A stretch of DNA of 64,000 bases from assembly GCF_900106665.1 (NCBI RefSeq), contig NZ_FNNA01000001.1, forward strand, positions 1-64,000, in the 5' to 3' direction. Made by a program: the position numbers and the translations under genes. This document shows, piece after piece, positions 51,136 through 62,088 of the stretch (within the stretch, counting starts at the first letter, position 1; each line of letters begins with the position of its first letter). Under the pieces are notes generated by a model. That model worked only from the letters and a program-made list of their open reading frames with translations. It was not told the origin of the DNA and searched no databases. This DNA comes from Paracoccus sanguinis. GTDB taxonomy: Bacteria; Pseudomonadota; Alphaproteobacteria; Rhodobacterales; Rhodobacteraceae.

Positions 51136-52137
51136 ATGGACCTGCTGAACGCGCTCGTCGCGATCCTGAACTTCGTCGTCATCCCCGCCGCGGCCTACGG
51201 CGCGCAGCTCGCGCTCGGCGCGCTGGGGGTCACGCTGATCTACGGCATCCTGCGGTTCTCGAACTTCGCCCATGGCGACACCATGGCCTTCGGCACCGCC
51301 ATCGTGATCCTGCTGACCTGGTGGCTGCAGTCGATGGGGGTCAGCTTCGGCCCGCTGCCGACGGCGCTGCTGGCGCTGCCCCTGGGGATCGCGCTTACGG
51401 TGGTGCTGGCGCTGCTGACCGACCGCTGGGTCTATCGCCACTACCGCCGCGTCAAGGCCGCGCCGATCGTCGTCGTCATGGCCTCGGTGGGCGTGATGTT
51501 CGTGATGAACGGCCTCACCCGCCTGCTGATCGGCGTGGGCGAGATCCAGTTCGCCGACGGCGCCCGCTTCGTCGTCTCGGTCCCGCAGTTCCGCGCCTGG
51601 ACCGGACTCGACGAGGGGCTCGCCCTCAGGACCACGCAGGTCATCACCCTGGTCGTCGCCGCCCTCGCCGTCTGGGCGCTCTTCCGCTTCCTCAACCGCA
51701 CCCGGGCCGGCAAGGCGATGCGCGCCTATGCCGACAACGAGGATCTCGCGCTCCTCTCGGGCATCGACCCCGACCGGGTGGTGCGGCTGACCTGGATCAT
51801 CGCCATCGCCCTCGCGGTCACCGCGGGCACGCTTTACGGCCTCGACAAGTCCTTCAAGGCCTTCAACTATTTCCAGATCCTGCTGCCGATCTTCGCGGCC
51901 GCCATCGTGGGCGGCCTCGGCAACCCGATGGGCGCCATCGCCGGCGGGTTCCTGATCGCCTTTTCCGAGGTCGCCCTGACCTACCCCTGGAAGAAGATCG
52001 CCGAATATCTCGGGTTCGAGCCGACCGGCCTGCTGCAGATGCTCGGCACCGAATACAAGCTGGCGATCAGCTTCGTCATCCTGATCGTCGTGCTGCTGGT
52101 GCGCCCCACGGGGCTGTTCCGCGGCAAGGCCTACTGA
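51136..52137 (+). CDS. livH: Branched-chain amino acid ABC transporter permease LivH-type
   Basis: 333 aa with about eight membrane helices. The motif ALGVTLIYGILRFSNFAHGD is the LivH hallmark; GKAMRAYADNEDLALLSGID is the cytoplasmic EAA-like coupling loop that contacts the ATPase subunits, and PIFAAAIVGGLGNPMGAIAG follows. ATG 51136 has the Shine-Dalgarno GAGAGAG. livM follows after 15 bp. Confidence 0.93.
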   Translation: MDLLNALVAILNFVVIPAAAYGAQLALGALGVTLIYGILRFSNFAHGDTMAFGTAIVILLTWWLQSMGVSFGPLPTALLALPLGIALTVVLALLTDRWVYRHYRRVKAAPIVVVMASVGVMFVMNGLTRLLIGVGEIQFADGARFVVSVPQFRAWTGLDEGLALRTTQVITLVVAALAVWALFRFLNRTRAGKAMRAYADNEDLALLSGIDPDRVVRLTWIIAIALAVTAGTLYGLDKSFKAFNYFQILLPIFAAAIVGGLGNPMGAIAGGFLIAFSEVALTYPWKKIAEYLGFEPTGLLQMLGTEYKLAISFVILIVVLLVRPTGLFRGKAY

Positions 52138-52152
52138 CCCGCGGAGCCGCCG

Positions 52153-53496
52153 ATGTCCTCCACCCGCCAAGCCGACACCTCCGCCAGCCCGCTGCGCGGC
52201 CCGCTGCTGTTCGCCGTACTCGCGGTGCTCTTCGTGCTCGAGGGCACGGTCTCGAACGCGCTCTTCTCGGGGTCGTGGAACAGTTCGCTCGCCATCCTCA
52301 ACATGGGCCTGATCTCGGCGGTGACCGCGCTCGGGGTCAACATGATCTGGGGCTATGGCGGGCTCTTCAACGCCGGCGTCGTGGGCTTCGTGGCGCTCGG
52401 CGGCCTCGCGCCTGTGCTCATCTCGACCCAGCCGGTCGCGGGCGCCTGGGCGGCGGGCGGGCCGCGGCTGATGCTCGCGCTCGCGCTCGGCCTCGCCACG
52501 CTGGTCCTCGCCATCGCCGCCGCTGGCCGCCTGCGCCGCGCCGCCCGGATCTGGGTGCCGGCGGCGATCCTGATCGGCGGCTACATCCTCACCCGGCAGG
52601 TCTTCGACCCCGCCATCGCCGCGATCGAGGCCAACAACCCGGCGAACGCCGGCAACATCGGCGGCCTCGGGCTGCCGGTCCTGCTGTCCTGGCCGGTCGG
52701 CATGGTCTTCGCCGCGCTCGCTGCCTGGGGGGTGGGCAAGGTCGCGCTGGGGCTCCGCTCGGACTATCTCGCCATCGCCACGCTGGGCATCGGCGAGATC
52801 ATCGTGGCCATCCTCAAGAACGAGGGCTGGCTCGCCCGCGGCGTCCTCAACATCACCGGCATCCCGCGCCCGGTCCCCTACGAGCTGCAACTGCAGTCCA
52901 ACCCAGACTTCGTCGCCGCCGCCGCCCGCTGGGGCTATGACGCCGCGACCTTCTCGGGGATCTACGTCAAGCTCTGCTACCTCGCGATCTTCGTCGCCGT
53001 GGTGCTGACGCTGATCCTGCTGGCCGAGCTGGCGCTGCACTCGCCCTGGGGCCGGATGATGCGCGCCATCCGCGACAACGAGACCGCCGCCCGCGCCATG
53101 GGCAAGGACGTCACCCGCCGCCACCTGCAGCTCTTCGTGCTCGGCTCGGCGGTGATCGGGCTTTCGGGGGCGATGATGGTGACGCTCGACGGGCTGATGG
53201 CGCCGGGCGGCTACAACCCGCTGCGCTACACCTTCCTCATCTGGGTGATGGTGATCGTCGGCGGCTCGGGCAACAACTGGGGCGCGGTGCTGGGCGCGGT
53301 GCTGATCTGGTTCCTGTGGATCAAGGCCGAGGTCTGGGGCCCGGCGCTCATGTCGCTCCTGACCCTGCCGCTCTCGGACGGCCCGCTGCTGCGCCACCTG
53401 ACCGAGACCGCGCCGCAGATGCGCTTCCTCGCCATGGGCCTACTGCTGCTCGCGGTGCTCCGCTTCGCCCCGCGCGGCCTCCTGCCCGAGCGCTGA
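52153..53496 (+). CDS. livM: Branched-chain amino acid ABC transporter permease LivM-type
   Basis: 447 aa, longer than the E. coli protein because of an insertion around residues 100-165 between helices. MGLISAVTALGVNMIWGYGG at the start, LRSDYLAIATLGIGEIIVAI in the middle, MMRAIRDNETAARAMGKDVT as coupling loop, and MVIVGGSGNNWGAVLGAVLI near the end are standard LivM motifs. It pairs with LivH to form the membrane channel. Last gene of the operon; a dispersed repeat follows. Confidence 0.93.
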   Translation: MSSTRQADTSASPLRGPLLFAVLAVLFVLEGTVSNALFSGSWNSSLAILNMGLISAVTALGVNMIWGYGGLFNAGVVGFVALGGLAPVLISTQPVAGAWAAGGPRLMLALALGLATLVLAIAAAGRLRRAARIWVPAAILIGGYILTRQVFDPAIAAIEANNPANAGNIGGLGLPVLLSWPVGMVFAALAAWGVGKVALGLRSDYLAIATLGIGEIIVAILKNEGWLARGVLNITGIPRPVPYELQLQSNPDFVAAAARWGYDAATFSGIYVKLCYLAIFVAVVLTLILLAELALHSPWGRMMRAIRDNETAARAMGKDVTRRHLQLFVLGSAVIGLSGAMMVTLDGLMAPGGYNPLRYTFLIWVMVIVGGSGNNWGAVLGAVLIWFLWIKAEVWGPALMSLLTLPLSDGPLLRHLTETAPQMRFLAMGLLLLAVLRFAPRGLLPER

Positions 53497-53524
53497 GCCG
53501 CGGGGGCCAGCCCCCCGGCCTCGC

Positions 53525-53561
53525 TTCGGGCTGGACAAAAATATCCCCGCCGGAGGCATCC
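53525..53561 (+). repeat. Dispersed intergenic element, copy 2
   Basis: TTCGGGCTGGACAAAAATAT followed by CCCCGCCGGAGGCATCC between livM and purN. It has the same orientation as copy 1 at 51016-51051, so the two bracket livH-livM. Confidence 0.7.
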
Positions 53562-53602
53562 GGCGGTCCCGCCCGCGCCTCGCGCGGGTCAGCGTGCCCC
53601 CG

Positions 53603-54229
53603 TCAGAGGTCGAGCCGCCCGGTCTCGCCCGCCGCAAAGCGGCGCAGCACGGCGGGATAAAGCCGGTGCTCGGCGGCCAGCACCCGCGCCGCCAGCGTCT
53701 CGGGCGTGTCGCCCGCTTCGACCGGCACCCGCGCCTGCCCGAGAATCGGCCCGCCGTCGAGTTCCGGCGTCACCAGATGCACGCTCGCCCCCGCCTCGGC
53801 ATCCCCGGCCGCCAGCGCCCGGGCATGGGTGTCGAGCCCGGGATAGAGCGGCAGCAGCGAGGGGTGGATGTTCAGCATCCGCCCGGCAAAGCGCGCAACG
53901 AACCCCGGCGTCAGGATGCGCATGAACCCGGCGAGGCAGATGATGTCCGGCCGCGCCGCTTCGAGCGGCGCGAGCAGCGCCGCCTCGAACGCCGCGCGGT
54001 CGCCCCGGAAGGGCCGGTGATCGACGGCAGCCGTCGGGATGCCGCGGGCGGCGGCCTTGGCGAGCCCCCCGGCGGCAGGATCGTTCGACAGCACCAGCAC
54101 CGGGCGGGCCGGGTGGTCGCCGGTCATGCTGTCGGCCAGCGCGACCATGTTCGACCCGCCGCCCGAGATCAGGATGGCGACCCGGCGCGGACCCTTGGTG
54201 ACGGCCCCGCTCACCACGGCGCCGTTCAC
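53603..54229 (-). CDS. purN: Phosphoribosylglycinamide formyltransferase PurN
   Basis: 208 aa. Transfers a formyl group from 10-formyl-THF to GAR in purine synthesis. [20 protein letters not shown] at the start, [10 protein letters not shown], and [20 protein letters not shown] hold the conserved catalytic Asn-His; the Asp lies in [11 protein letters not shown]. It starts with GTG 54229-54227, overlapping the purM stop (GTGA), so it is coupled to purM. The in-frame ORF extends much further upstream but within purM. Confidence 0.95.
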   Translation of the reverse strand: MNGAVVSGAVTKGPRRVAILISGGGSNMVALADSMTGDHPARPVLVLSNDPAAGGLAKAAARGIPTAAVDHRPFRGDRAAFEAALLAPLEAARPDIICLAGFMRILTPGFVARFAGRMLNIHPSLLPLYPGLDTHARALAAGDAEAGASVHLVTPELDGGPILGQARVPVEAGDTPETLAARVLAAEHRLYPAVLRRFAAGETGRLDL

Positions 54230-55269
54230 CACAGCGTGCCGGTGTAGCCTACGCCGGCGCGGCCGCCGACCTCGCCGATCTCGCGCACCGTCTCGCCCGC
54301 GGCGCGCAGGCTGGCGGCCAGCGGCTGCGCCCGGTCGCGCGCCACGACGAGGATCATGCCGATCCCGCAGTTGAAGGTCTTGAGCATCTCGGCCTCGGAC
54401 ACCCCGCCCTCTTCGGCGAGCCAGCGGAACAGGGCCGGCGGCTCCCACGCGTCCAGATCGACGATCGCGCCGAGTCCCTCGGGCAGCACCCGCGGCAGGT
54501 TCTCGGTGATCCCGCCGCCGGTGATATGGGCCGCGGCATGGACCCCGCCCGCGCGCATCGCCTCGAGCACCGGGCGGACGTAAAGCCGCGTCGGCTCGAG
54601 CAGCGCAGCCCCCAGCGTGCCACGGCCAAAAGGCGCCGCGGCGTCCCAGCCGAGCCCGGTGCGCTCGACGATCCGGCGCACCAGCGAATAGCCGTTCGAA
54701 TGCACCCCGCTCGAGGCGAGGCCCAGCAGCACGTCGCCCTCGGCCACGCCCTGCGGCAGATGCGCCCCCCGCTCCATCGCGCCGACCGCGAAGCCGGCAA
54801 GGTCGAAGTCGCCGCCGTGATACATCCCCGGCATCTCGGCGGTCTCACCGCCGATCAGCGCGCAGCCGGCGGCCTTGCAGCCCGCGGCGATCCCCTCGAC
54901 CACCGCGGCGGCCTGCGCCACGTCGAGCTTGCCGGTGGCGAAATAGTCGAGGAAGAACAGCGGCTCGGCGCCCTGGCAGACGAGGTCGTTGACGCACATC
55001 GCCACCAGGTCGGTGCCGACGCCTGCGACGATCCCGGTGTCGATGGCAATCCTGAGCTTGGTGCCCACCCCGTCGGTCGCGGCGACCAGCACCGGGTCGG
55101 CATAGCCCGCGGCCTTGAGGTCGAAGAGCGCTCCGAACCCGCCCAGCCCCGACATGACGCCGGGCCGGTCGGTGGATTTCGCGGCCGGCTTGATCCGGTC
55201 CACCAGCGCGTTGCCGGCATCGATGTCCACGCCCGCCTGGGCATAGGTCAAGGCGCTGTTCTCGGTCAT
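54226..55269 (-). CDS. purM: Phosphoribosylformylglycinamidine cyclo-ligase
   Basis: 347 aa. ATP-dependent closure of FGAM to AIR in purine synthesis. [51 protein letters not shown], and [20 protein letters not shown] are the standard PurM signatures. Start ATG 55269-55267. purN follows with a 4-bp overlap, giving the usual purMN pair. The divergent tRNA gene begins about 100 bp upstream. Confidence 0.96.
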   Translation of the reverse strand: MTENSALTYAQAGVDIDAGNALVDRIKPAAKSTDRPGVMSGLGGFGALFDLKAAGYADPVLVAATDGVGTKLRIAIDTGIVAGVGTDLVAMCVNDLVCQGAEPLFFLDYFATGKLDVAQAAAVVEGIAAGCKAAGCALIGGETAEMPGMYHGGDFDLAGFAVGAMERGAHLPQGVAEGDVLLGLASSGVHSNGYSLVRRIVERTGLGWDAAAPFGRGTLGAALLEPTRLYVRPVLEAMRAGGVHAAAHITGGGITENLPRVLPEGLGAIVDLDAWEPPALFRWLAEEGGVSEAEMLKTFNCGIGMILVVARDRAQPLAASLRAAGETVREIGEVGGRAGVGYTGTLW

Positions 55270-55371
55270 CGGGGCCCCCTCGGTGATGCTGCCCCCCGAT
55301 AGCGCAAGCCCGTGCGGCCCGCAACGCGCCGCGCTTGACCCGGGCGCCGCGGCTGACTAGGCGAAAGGCGT

Positions 55372-55447
55372 GGGGCTGTAGCTCAATGGTCAGAGCAGGG
55401 CGCTCATAACGCCTTGGTTGGGGGTTCAAGTCCCTCCGGCCCTACCA
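55372..55447 (+). tRNA. tRNA with CAT anticodon (Met or Ile2)
   Basis: 76 nt with encoded CCA. Acceptor GGGGCTG / CGGCCCT, D-arm GCTCAATGGTCAGAGC, anticodon stem GGGCG/CGCCT with loop CTCATAA, T-arm GGGGG-TTCAAGT-CCCTC. The CAT anticodon means elongator methionine or, after C34 lysidine modification, isoleucine (AUA). A -35-like TTGACC (55335-55340) and a weak TAGGCG at 55358-55363 lie upstream. Confidence 0.93.
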
Positions 55448-55809
55448 CTGCCTAGCGGCCGCTCGGCGAGGTAATGCCGCACCGCGCCGATCACGTGCCG
55501 GAAGCGGTCGCCGCCCAGGTGCTTGCCGCCGTACCAGCGCGTCACCACGACCACGTGGTCGTCCAGCCCCTCGGTCTCGAGCATCCGCAGGATGATCGCG
55601 CCCGCGCCCGCCTCGCCGTCGTCGGCCTTGAGCCCCTCGCCCCCGATCCGCGCGGCCCACGAGTTGTGGGTGGCCTTGGCGAACCTCCGCTGCGCCGTCA
55701 GCGCGGCCAGCGCCGCGTCGATCGCCGCGCGGTCGGCGACCGGGCCGCCCGAGACGGCATAGACCGAGCCGCGGTCGCGGATGATCCGGTCGAAAGTGGT
55801 CAGTGTCAT
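55426..55809 (-). CDS. YigZ/IMPACT family protein (UPF0029)
   Basis: 127 aa. FAKATHNSWAARIGGEGLKA, DDGEAGAGAIILRMLETEGL and VVVVTRWYGGKHLGGDRFRH are the conserved YigZ/IMPACT N-domain motifs. It is shorter than E. coli YigZ because it lacks the C-terminal domain. The protein family binds nucleotides or RNA; function is unclear. Its last codons and TGA lie antisense to the T-arm of the tRNA gene, so about 22 bp are shared. Confidence 0.85.
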   Translation of the reverse strand: MTLTTFDRIIRDRGSVYAVSGGPVADRAAIDAALAALTAQRRFAKATHNSWAARIGGEGLKADDGEAGAGAIILRMLETEGLDDHVVVVTRWYGGKHLGGDRFRHVIGAVRHYLAERPLGSGRAGGT

Positions 55810-56297
55810 GCCGCCCCGTCCGCCGCGCGGGCCAGCGCCACCCGCATCAGCACCGCCTGCGCGGGCAGGCGCAGCGCCTCGGCGGCGGCCACGCGGTCCG
55901 GGGTGAAATGCCCGGCGCGGTCGAGCAGGTTGACCGTGCCGATCACCCGCCCCCCGACCGTGACCGGCAGGTTCAGCGCCGCACCGCAGCCCAGCCGGGC
56001 AATGGTGGCGTGGTCGAAGAGCAGTTCGGCAACCTCTTCGGGCGTGTTGGCGACCCAGGTCCGGCGGGCGCGGATGACGATCTCGGTCCAGCGGTTCTCG
56101 GGCAGCGGCTTCTCGCCGCCGACCGGGTAGGTGTCGGGGTCGCTGGTCCAGACCCGTCGCGCCATCCCCGTGTCGGGGTCGAGCGCCATGACGGTGTAGA
56201 GCCGCGCCCCGACCGTCGCCTGCACCAGCGCCTCGAGCGCCCCGAGTGCCGCCTGCGGGTCGGGATCGGCGAGTGCCGCGCTCAGATCATGGCTCAT
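55806..56297 (-). CDS. GAF domain protein
   Basis: 163 aa. Residues 20-150 form one GAF domain: ALVQATVGARLYTVMALDPD, MARRVWTSDPDTYPVGGEKP and GGRVIGTVNLLDRAGHFTPD. No output domain follows. It resembles the single-GAF proteins of alphaproteobacteria that act as small-molecule or free methionine-sulfoxide-type sensors, but the catalytic cysteines of fRMsr are not evident. ATG 56297 is preferred over 56342. Its stop overlaps the start of the YigZ-like gene (ATGA), so the pair is co-translated. Confidence 0.8.
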   Translation of the reverse strand: MSHDLSAALADPDPQAALGALEALVQATVGARLYTVMALDPDTGMARRVWTSDPDTYPVGGEKPLPENRWTEIVIRARRTWVANTPEEVAELLFDHATIARLGCGAALNLPVTVGGRVIGTVNLLDRAGHFTPDRVAAAEALRLPAQAVLMRVALARAADGAA

Positions 56298-56369
56298 GGG
56301 AGGGGCGCTTTCGTCGGCATGGCATTCGCATGAACCGTGCATGAACGCTGCACGAACCTTGCACGAACA

Positions 56370-58034
56370 TCAGAACAGCCCGACGACCTCACCGGCGGCA
56401 TCGAGGCCGATGCGGTCGGCGGCGGGTTCGCGCGGCAGGCCGGGCATGGTCATGATGTCGCCGCAGATCGCCACGACGAAGCCTGCGCCGGCCGACAGCC
56501 GGACCTCGCGGATCGGGATGACGTGGCCCTCGGGCGCGCCCAAAAGCTTGGGATCGCTCGAAAAACTGTACTGCGTCTTGGCCATGCAGACCGGCAGATG
56601 GCCGAAGGCGGCCTGCCACTCGTCAAGCTGGCGGCGCACCGCGGGCAGCGCCTCGACGTGATCGGCGCGGTAGATGCGGGTGCAGATCGTCTCGACCTTC
56701 TCCCACAGCGGCAGGTCGTCGGGATACAAGAGGTTGAAATCGCTCTGCGTTTCGGCGGCCGCGACGACCGCCCGGGCGAGATCCTCGGCCCCTGCCCCGC
56801 CCTCAGCCCAGTGGCGGCAGACGACCGCCGTCACCCCGACCGCCGCCGCCGCGTCGATGATCGCCTGCGCTTCCGCCTTGGAATCGCTCGAGAAATGGTT
56901 GATCGCCACGACCACCGGCGGGCCGTAGAGGCGCAGGTTCTCGATATGCCGCAAGAGGTTCGGCAACCCGCGCCGGACCGCCGCGACATCCTCGGTCCCG
57001 AGGTCGGCCCGCGCCACCCCGCCGTTCATCTTGAGCGCCCGCACCGTCGCCACCAACACCACCGCCGCGGGCCGCAGCCCGGCCGCCCGGCACTTGATAT
57101 CAAAGAACTTCTGCGCCCCGAGGTCGGCCCCGAAGCCAGCTTCGGTCACGACGTAATCCGACAGCCGCAGCGCCGTCCGCGTGGCGATGACCGAGTTGCA
57201 GCCATGCGCGATGTTGGCGAACGGCCCGCCGTGGACGAGCGCCGGGTTGTTCTCGAGCGTCTGGACGAGGTTCGGCTGCAGCGCGTCCCTGAGCAGCACC
57301 GTCATCGCCCCATCCGCCTTGAGGTCGCGCGCCGTCACCGGCCGCCCGTCGCGGGTCCGGGCGACGATGATCCGCGCCAGACGCTCCTGCAAGTCATTGA
57401 GATCGTTCGCAAGACACAGGATCGCCATCACCTCGGAGGCCACGGTGATGTCGAAGCCGCTTTCCCGCGGGGTGCCGTTCGCGGGGCCGCCCAGCCCCAG
57501 CACCAGCGACCGCAGCGCGCGGTCGTTCATGTCCATCACCCGCCGCCAAGCCACCCGCCCCGGGTCGATGTCGAGCGCGTTGCCCCAGTGGATGTGGTTG
57601 TCGATCAGCGCCGCGAGCAGGTTGTGGGCGCTGGTGATGGCGTGGAAATCGCCGGTGAAGTGAAGGTTCATGTCCTCCATCGGAATGACCTGCGCCCGCC
57701 CGCCACCGGCCGCGCCGCCCTTCATCCCGAAGTTCGGGCCGAGGCTGGCCTCGCGGATGCAGACCGTCGCGGCCTTGCCGATCCGGTTCAGCGCATCGCC
57801 CAGGCCCACCGTGGTGGTGGTCTTGCCCTCGCCCGCAGGCGTGGGGTTGATCGCGGTGACGAGCACCAGCCGCCCCTCGGGCGCACCGTCGAGACCGGCG
57901 ATGAAATCGCGCGAAATCTTCGCCTTGTCGTGGCCGTAGGGCAGGATGTCGCCGGCCCCGATGTCGAGCCGTGCGGCGATCTCGGCGATGTTGCGCGGGG
58001 TCGCGGCGCGCGCGATCTCGATATCGGTCAGCAT
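56370..58034 (-). CDS. fhs: Formate--tetrahydrofolate ligase
   Basis: 554 aa. ATP-dependent synthesis of 10-formyl-THF from formate. P-loop [20 protein letters not shown] (about residues 60-80), [20 protein letters not shown] and [20 protein letters not shown] are the family signatures. ATG 58034-58032 begins [20 protein letters not shown]; the upstream in-frame start at 58124 was rejected. It feeds PurN and other formyl-THF users. The 217-bp spacer upstream shows no recognised riboswitch or other feature. Confidence 0.96.
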   Translation of the reverse strand: MLTDIEIARAATPRNIAEIAARLDIGAGDILPYGHDKAKISRDFIAGLDGAPEGRLVLVTAINPTPAGEGKTTTTVGLGDALNRIGKAATVCIREASLGPNFGMKGGAAGGGRAQVIPMEDMNLHFTGDFHAITSAHNLLAALIDNHIHWGNALDIDPGRVAWRRVMDMNDRALRSLVLGLGGPANGTPRESGFDITVASEVMAILCLANDLNDLQERLARIIVARTRDGRPVTARDLKADGAMTVLLRDALQPNLVQTLENNPALVHGGPFANIAHGCNSVIATRTALRLSDYVVTEAGFGADLGAQKFFDIKCRAAGLRPAAVVLVATVRALKMNGGVARADLGTEDVAAVRRGLPNLLRHIENLRLYGPPVVVAINHFSSDSKAEAQAIIDAAAAVGVTAVVCRHWAEGGAGAEDLARAVVAAAETQSDFNLLYPDDLPLWEKVETICTRIYRADHVEALPAVRRQLDEWQAAFGHLPVCMAKTQYSFSSDPKLLGAPEGHVIPIREVRLSAGAGFVVAICGDIMTMPGLPREPAADRIGLDAAGEVVGLF

Positions 58035-58251
58035 GATGTCCCCCCCGTGGTCGGCCCCGGTCTGGACGCCGGGTGGCGGCACCCTAGCCGCGGCGGCGCG
58101 GTGCCGCCAAGCCCGACACGGCATCGCCGCCCGAGGCTGGCCCCGGACGGCGATCTGTCCCTGTCCCGCGGTTACTCCGCGCGTCTTGGCTCAACTCGAC
58201 AGGTTCCCCGCCCGGTCCCGGGTCGGAGGTCGTGCCCGGCCGGGTGGCCGG

Positions 58252-58440
58252 TCATTTCTGCGGGCTGCGGCGCCCGTCCGGTTCCCTGGCGACGCCCTTG
58301 AAGGGGCCGTCAGTGGACTTGCGGTCCATGAACTCGCCGGTCCTGGTGTCGCGCTTGACCCAGTCGCCCGAGGGGTGCTGCGTCTGGGTGCGGTCGGTGA
58401 CCGATCCCTTGCGATAGCCGTCTCCGGTGTTGGTCGCCAT
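58252..58440 (-). CDS. Small conserved hypothetical protein, 62 aa
   Basis: MATNTGDGYRKGSVTDRTQT, then WVKRDTRTGEFMDRKS and the end DGRRSPQK. Hydrophilic and basic, with repeated 'TxxG' turns. I recall proteins of this form across Rhodobacteraceae. It lies 12 bp downstream of nrdJ in the same direction and is probably co-transcribed. No function is known. Confidence 0.7.
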   Translation of the reverse strand: MATNTGDGYRKGSVTDRTQTQHPSGDWVKRDTRTGEFMDRKSTDGPFKGVAREPDGRRSPQK

Positions 58441-58452
58441 CTCGCCCTCCGT

Positions 58453-61400
58453 TCAGCTGCAGCCCGAGGTGCCGCCGCAGGTGTTGCACTTCATGCAGGT
58501 GCCGTTGCGCACCAGCGTGTAGTTGCCGCACTCGCCGCAGGGGTCGCCCTCATACCCCTGCATCTTCGCCTTGGTGCGCGCGTCCATCGTCACGGCGACG
58601 GTGGTGCTTTCGAAGACCGCGGCCTCCTCGGCCAAGCCCGAGGCGACGGCGACGGTCGAGACGCCGCCCTGCAGCACCATCAGCTCTTGCGGCATCCGCT
58701 TGCGCAGGTAGCCCGTCGAGCTGATCTGCTTGAGCAGCTCGACCGACTTCGAGGCGCCGGTCTCGGCCGGGACCAGCTCGGGCTGGCCTTCGCGGTGGCC
58801 GTTACCCAGGTCGTCGAAGCTGGTGCCGTTCGGCTTGACGTGGGCGAGGTCGGTCCGGTCGAGGTAGCTGACCGCCAGCTCGCGGAAGATGTAGTCGAGA
58901 ATCGACGTCGCGTTCTTGATCGAGTCGTTGCCCTGCACCATCCCCGCCGGCTCGAACCGGGTGAAGGTGAAGGCGTCCACGAATTCTTCGAGCGGCACGC
59001 CGTACTGCAGGCCCACCGACACGGCGATGGCGAAGTTGTTCATCATGGCGCGGAAGCCCGCACCTTCCTTGTGCATGTCGATGAAGATCTCGCCCAGCTT
59101 GCCGTCGTCGTATTCGCCGGTGCGCAGATAGACCTTGTGGCCGCCGATGATCGCCTTCTGGGTATAGCCCTTGCGGCGCGCGGGCAGCTTTTCGCGGTTC
59201 GAGCGGATGGCCTCCTTGACGATGATGCGCTCGACGATCTTCTCGGCGATGACGGTGGCCTTTTCCTGCGCCGAGCCGGATTCGAGCACCTCGGCGGCCT
59301 CGTCGTCATCCTCGACCAGCGCGCTCGCGAGCGGCTGCGAGAGCTTCGAGCCGTCGCGGTAGAGCGCGTTGGCCTTGATCCCCAGCGACCAGGACAGCTC
59401 ATAGGCCGCGAGCGCGTCGGCGATGGTGGCCGAGTTCGGCATGTTGATGGTCTTCGAGATCGCGCCCGAGATGAAGGACTGCGCGGCGGCCATCATGCGG
59501 ATGTGGCTGTCCACCGACAGGTAGCGGGTGCCCTTCTTGCCGCAGGCATTGGCGCAGTCGAAGACGGCGTAATGCTCGGGCTTGAGGAACGGCGCGCCTT
59601 CCAGCGTCATCGTGCCGCAGACGTGGTCGTTGGCCGCGTCGATCTGGGCGCGGGTGAAGCCGAGGTGGCGCAGCAGGTCGAAGCCCGGGTCCGACAGCTT
59701 CTCGGCCGGGATGCCGAGGGTGCCCTTGCAGAAATCCTCGCCCAGCGTCCACTGGTTGAAGACGAAGCGGATGTCGAAGGCGGACGCCAGCGCCGCGTCC
59801 ACCTTTTCCAGCTCGCGCGGGCCGAAGCCGTGGCCGACCAGGGCTGCGTGGTTGATGCCGGGGCAGTTGCCGAGCGAGGCGTGGCCGACGGCGTAAGCCA
59901 CGATCTCCTCGATCTGGGCCGAGCCGTAGCCGAGGGTTTCCAGCGCCGCCGGCACCGACTGGTTGATGATCTTGAAGTAGCCGCCGCCGGCCAGCTTCTT
60001 GAACTTCACCAGCGCGAAGTCGGGCTCGATCCCGGTGGTGTCGCAGTCCATGACGAGGCCGATGGTGCCGGTCGGCGCGATCACCGTCGTCTGGGCATTG
60101 CGGAACCCGTGCTCTTCGCCGAGCGCGAGCGCCTTGTCCCAGGCCCGCTGCGCCATGACGGCGAGCTCCGGGTCGGGGCAGTTCTCCACGTCCAGCGCCA
60201 CGGGGGCGACGTTCACCGCCTCGTAGGCCTCGGTGCCGTGCGCCGCGGCGCGGTGGTTGCGGATCACCCGCAGCATGTGGTCGGCGTTCTTCGCATAGCC
60301 CGGGAAGGGCCCGAGCTCGCCCGCCATCTCGGCCGAGGTGGCGTAGCTGACGCCGGTCATCAGCGCGGTCAGCGCCCCGCAGAGCGCCCGGCCCTCGTCG
60401 CTGTCATAGCCAAGCCCGAGGTTCATCAGCAGTCCGCCGATGTTGGCATAGCCGAGGCCGAGGGTGCGGAAGTCGTAGCTGCGCTGCGCGATCTCCCTGG
60501 ACGGGAACTGCGCCATCAGCACGCTGATCTCGAGCGTCACGGTCCACAGCCGGGTGGCGTGCACGTAACCCTGTGCGTCGAACTGCCCGCCATTCAGGAA
60601 GGTCAGCAGGTTCATCGACGCGAGATTGCAGGCCGTGTCGTCAAGGAACATGTACTCCGAGCACGGGTTCGAGCCGCGGATCGGCCCGTCCTCGGGGCAG
60701 GTGTGCCAGGCGTTCACGGTGTCGTGGAACTGGATGCCGGGGTCGGCGCAGGCCCAGGCGGCATGGCCGATCTGATCCCACAGCTCGCGCGCCTTGACGG
60801 TCTTGGCGGTCTTGCCGTCGGTGCGGCGGATCAGCGCCCAGTCGGCATCCTCGCGCACCGCCTTGAGGAAGGCGTCGGTGACGCGGACCGAGTTGTTCGA
60901 GTTCTGGCCCGAGACCGAGGCGTAGGCTTCCGAATCCCAGTCGGTGTCGTAGGTCGGAAACTCGATCGAATCAAAGCCTTGGCGGGCGTATTGCAGAACC
61001 CGGTTGATGTAGGTCTCGGGGATCATGGCGCGCTTGGCGGCGCGGATCGCCCCCTTCAGCGCGGCGTTCTGGGCCGGATCGGTGGCGCCCTCTGCGCTGC
61101 CATCCCACTGACGGATCGCCGCGAAGATCTCGTTCAGCTTCGCCTCGTGCTGCTTCGAGCCGGCGACCAGCGAGGCGACCTTCTGCTCCTCAATGACCTT
61201 CCAATTGATGAACTGCTCGATGTCGGGGTGGTCCATGTCGCAGATGACCATCTTGGCCGCCCGCCGCGTGGTCCCGCCCGACTTGATCGCGCCCGCCGCG
61301 CGGTCCCCGATCTTGAGGAAGCCCATCAGCCCCGACGACTTGCCGCCACCCGAGAGCTTCTCGCCCTCGCCGCGCAGCGACGAGAAGTTGGTGCCGGTCC

Positions 61401-62088
61401 CCGAGCCGTATTTGAACAGCCGCGCCTCGCGGACCCACAGGTCCATGATCCCGCCCTCGTTCACGAGGTCGTCCGAGACCGACTGGATGAAGCAGGCGTG
61501 CGGCTGCGGGTGCTCATAGGCGCTGTCGGACTTGACCAGCGCGCCGGTGCGGTAGTCGACGTAGAAATGCCCCTGGCTCGGGCCGTCGATGCCGTAGGCC
61601 CAGTGCAGGCCGGTGTTGAACCACTGCGGGCTGTTCGGCGCCCCCATCTGCCGGGCGAGCATGTGGCGCATCTCGTCGTAATAGGCGCGGGCGTCGGCCT
61701 CGGTGGTGAAGTAGCCGCCCTTCCAGCCCCAGTAGGCCCAGGCGCCGGCCAGCCGGTCGAACACCTGCCGCGCCGAGGTCTCGCCCACGTTCCGCTCACC
61801 CTCGGGCAGCGCGGCGAGCGCCGCCTCGTCGGCGACCGAGCGCCACAGGAACTCGGGGACGCCCTTTTCCTTGACCCGCTTGAGGCGCGCGGGCACCCCC
61901 GCCTTGCGGAAGTATTTCTGCGCGATGACGTCGCTGGCGACCTGGCTCCAGCCCTCGGGGACTTCGACGGCGTCGTTGCGGAACACCACGGTGCCGTCCG
62001 GGTTGCGGATTTCCGAGGTGGTGGTGACGAAGTCGATGCCGCCGTAGGCGCCCGTTTCGGTGGTGGTGTAACGCCGGTCGATCTTCAT
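58453..62088 (-). CDS. nrdJ: Vitamin B12-dependent ribonucleoside-diphosphate reductase, class II
   Basis: 1211 aa. Makes deoxyribonucleotides aerobically or anaerobically with adenosylcobalamin. [17 protein letters not shown] holds the first redox cysteine, [20 protein letters not shown] the thiyl-radical loop, [20 protein letters not shown] the substrate loop. The C-terminus ([20 protein letters not shown], then CGGTSGCS) supplies the reducing cysteines and a zinc-ribbon. ATG 62088-62086 was chosen because [11 protein letters not shown] is the usual start. Two NrdR-like boxes lie about 150-190 bp upstream. Confidence 0.97.
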   Translation of the reverse strand: MKIDRRYTTTETGAYGGIDFVTTTSEIRNPDGTVVFRNDAVEVPEGWSQVASDVIAQKYFRKAGVPARLKRVKEKGVPEFLWRSVADEAALAALPEGERNVGETSARQVFDRLAGAWAYWGWKGGYFTTEADARAYYDEMRHMLARQMGAPNSPQWFNTGLHWAYGIDGPSQGHFYVDYRTGALVKSDSAYEHPQPHACFIQSVSDDLVNEGGIMDLWVREARLFKYGSGTGTNFSSLRGEGEKLSGGGKSSGLMGFLKIGDRAAGAIKSGGTTRRAAKMVICDMDHPDIEQFINWKVIEEQKVASLVAGSKQHEAKLNEIFAAIRQWDGSAEGATDPAQNAALKGAIRAAKRAMIPETYINRVLQYARQGFDSIEFPTYDTDWDSEAYASVSGQNSNNSVRVTDAFLKAVREDADWALIRRTDGKTAKTVKARELWDQIGHAAWACADPGIQFHDTVNAWHTCPEDGPIRGSNPCSEYMFLDDTACNLASMNLLTFLNGGQFDAQGYVHATRLWTVTLEISVLMAQFPSREIAQRSYDFRTLGLGYANIGGLLMNLGLGYDSDEGRALCGALTALMTGVSYATSAEMAGELGPFPGYAKNADHMLRVIRNHRAAAHGTEAYEAVNVAPVALDVENCPDPELAVMAQRAWDKALALGEEHGFRNAQTTVIAPTGTIGLVMDCDTTGIEPDFALVKFKKLAGGGYFKIINQSVPAALETLGYGSAQIEEIVAYAVGHASLGNCPGINHAALVGHGFGPRELEKVDAALASAFDIRFVFNQWTLGEDFCKGTLGIPAEKLSDPGFDLLRHLGFTRAQIDAANDHVCGTMTLEGAPFLKPEHYAVFDCANACGKKGTRYLSVDSHIRMMAAAQSFISGAISKTINMPNSATIADALAAYELSWSLGIKANALYRDGSKLSQPLASALVEDDDEAAEVLESGSAQEKATVIAEKIVERIIVKEAIRSNREKLPARRKGYTQKAIIGGHKVYLRTGEYDDGKLGEIFIDMHKEGAGFRAMMNNFAIAVSVGLQYGVPLEEFVDAFTFTRFEPAGMVQGNDSIKNATSILDYIFRELAVSYLDRTDLAHVKPNGTSFDDLGNGHREGQPELVPAETGASKSVELLKQISSTGYLRKRMPQELMVLQGGVSTVAVASGLAEEAAVFESTTVAVTMDARTKAKMQGYEGDPCGECGNYTLVRNGTCMKCNTCGGTSGCS

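Noticed and set aside
51106..53397. 763-codon minus-strand open frame opposite livH and livM
   Set aside because: Shadow frame; low-complexity charged sequence opposite two well-defined permeases.
58035..58251. Possible folate- or ZTP-type riboswitch upstream of fhs
   Set aside because: The conserved core sequences of these riboswitches could not be found in the leader.
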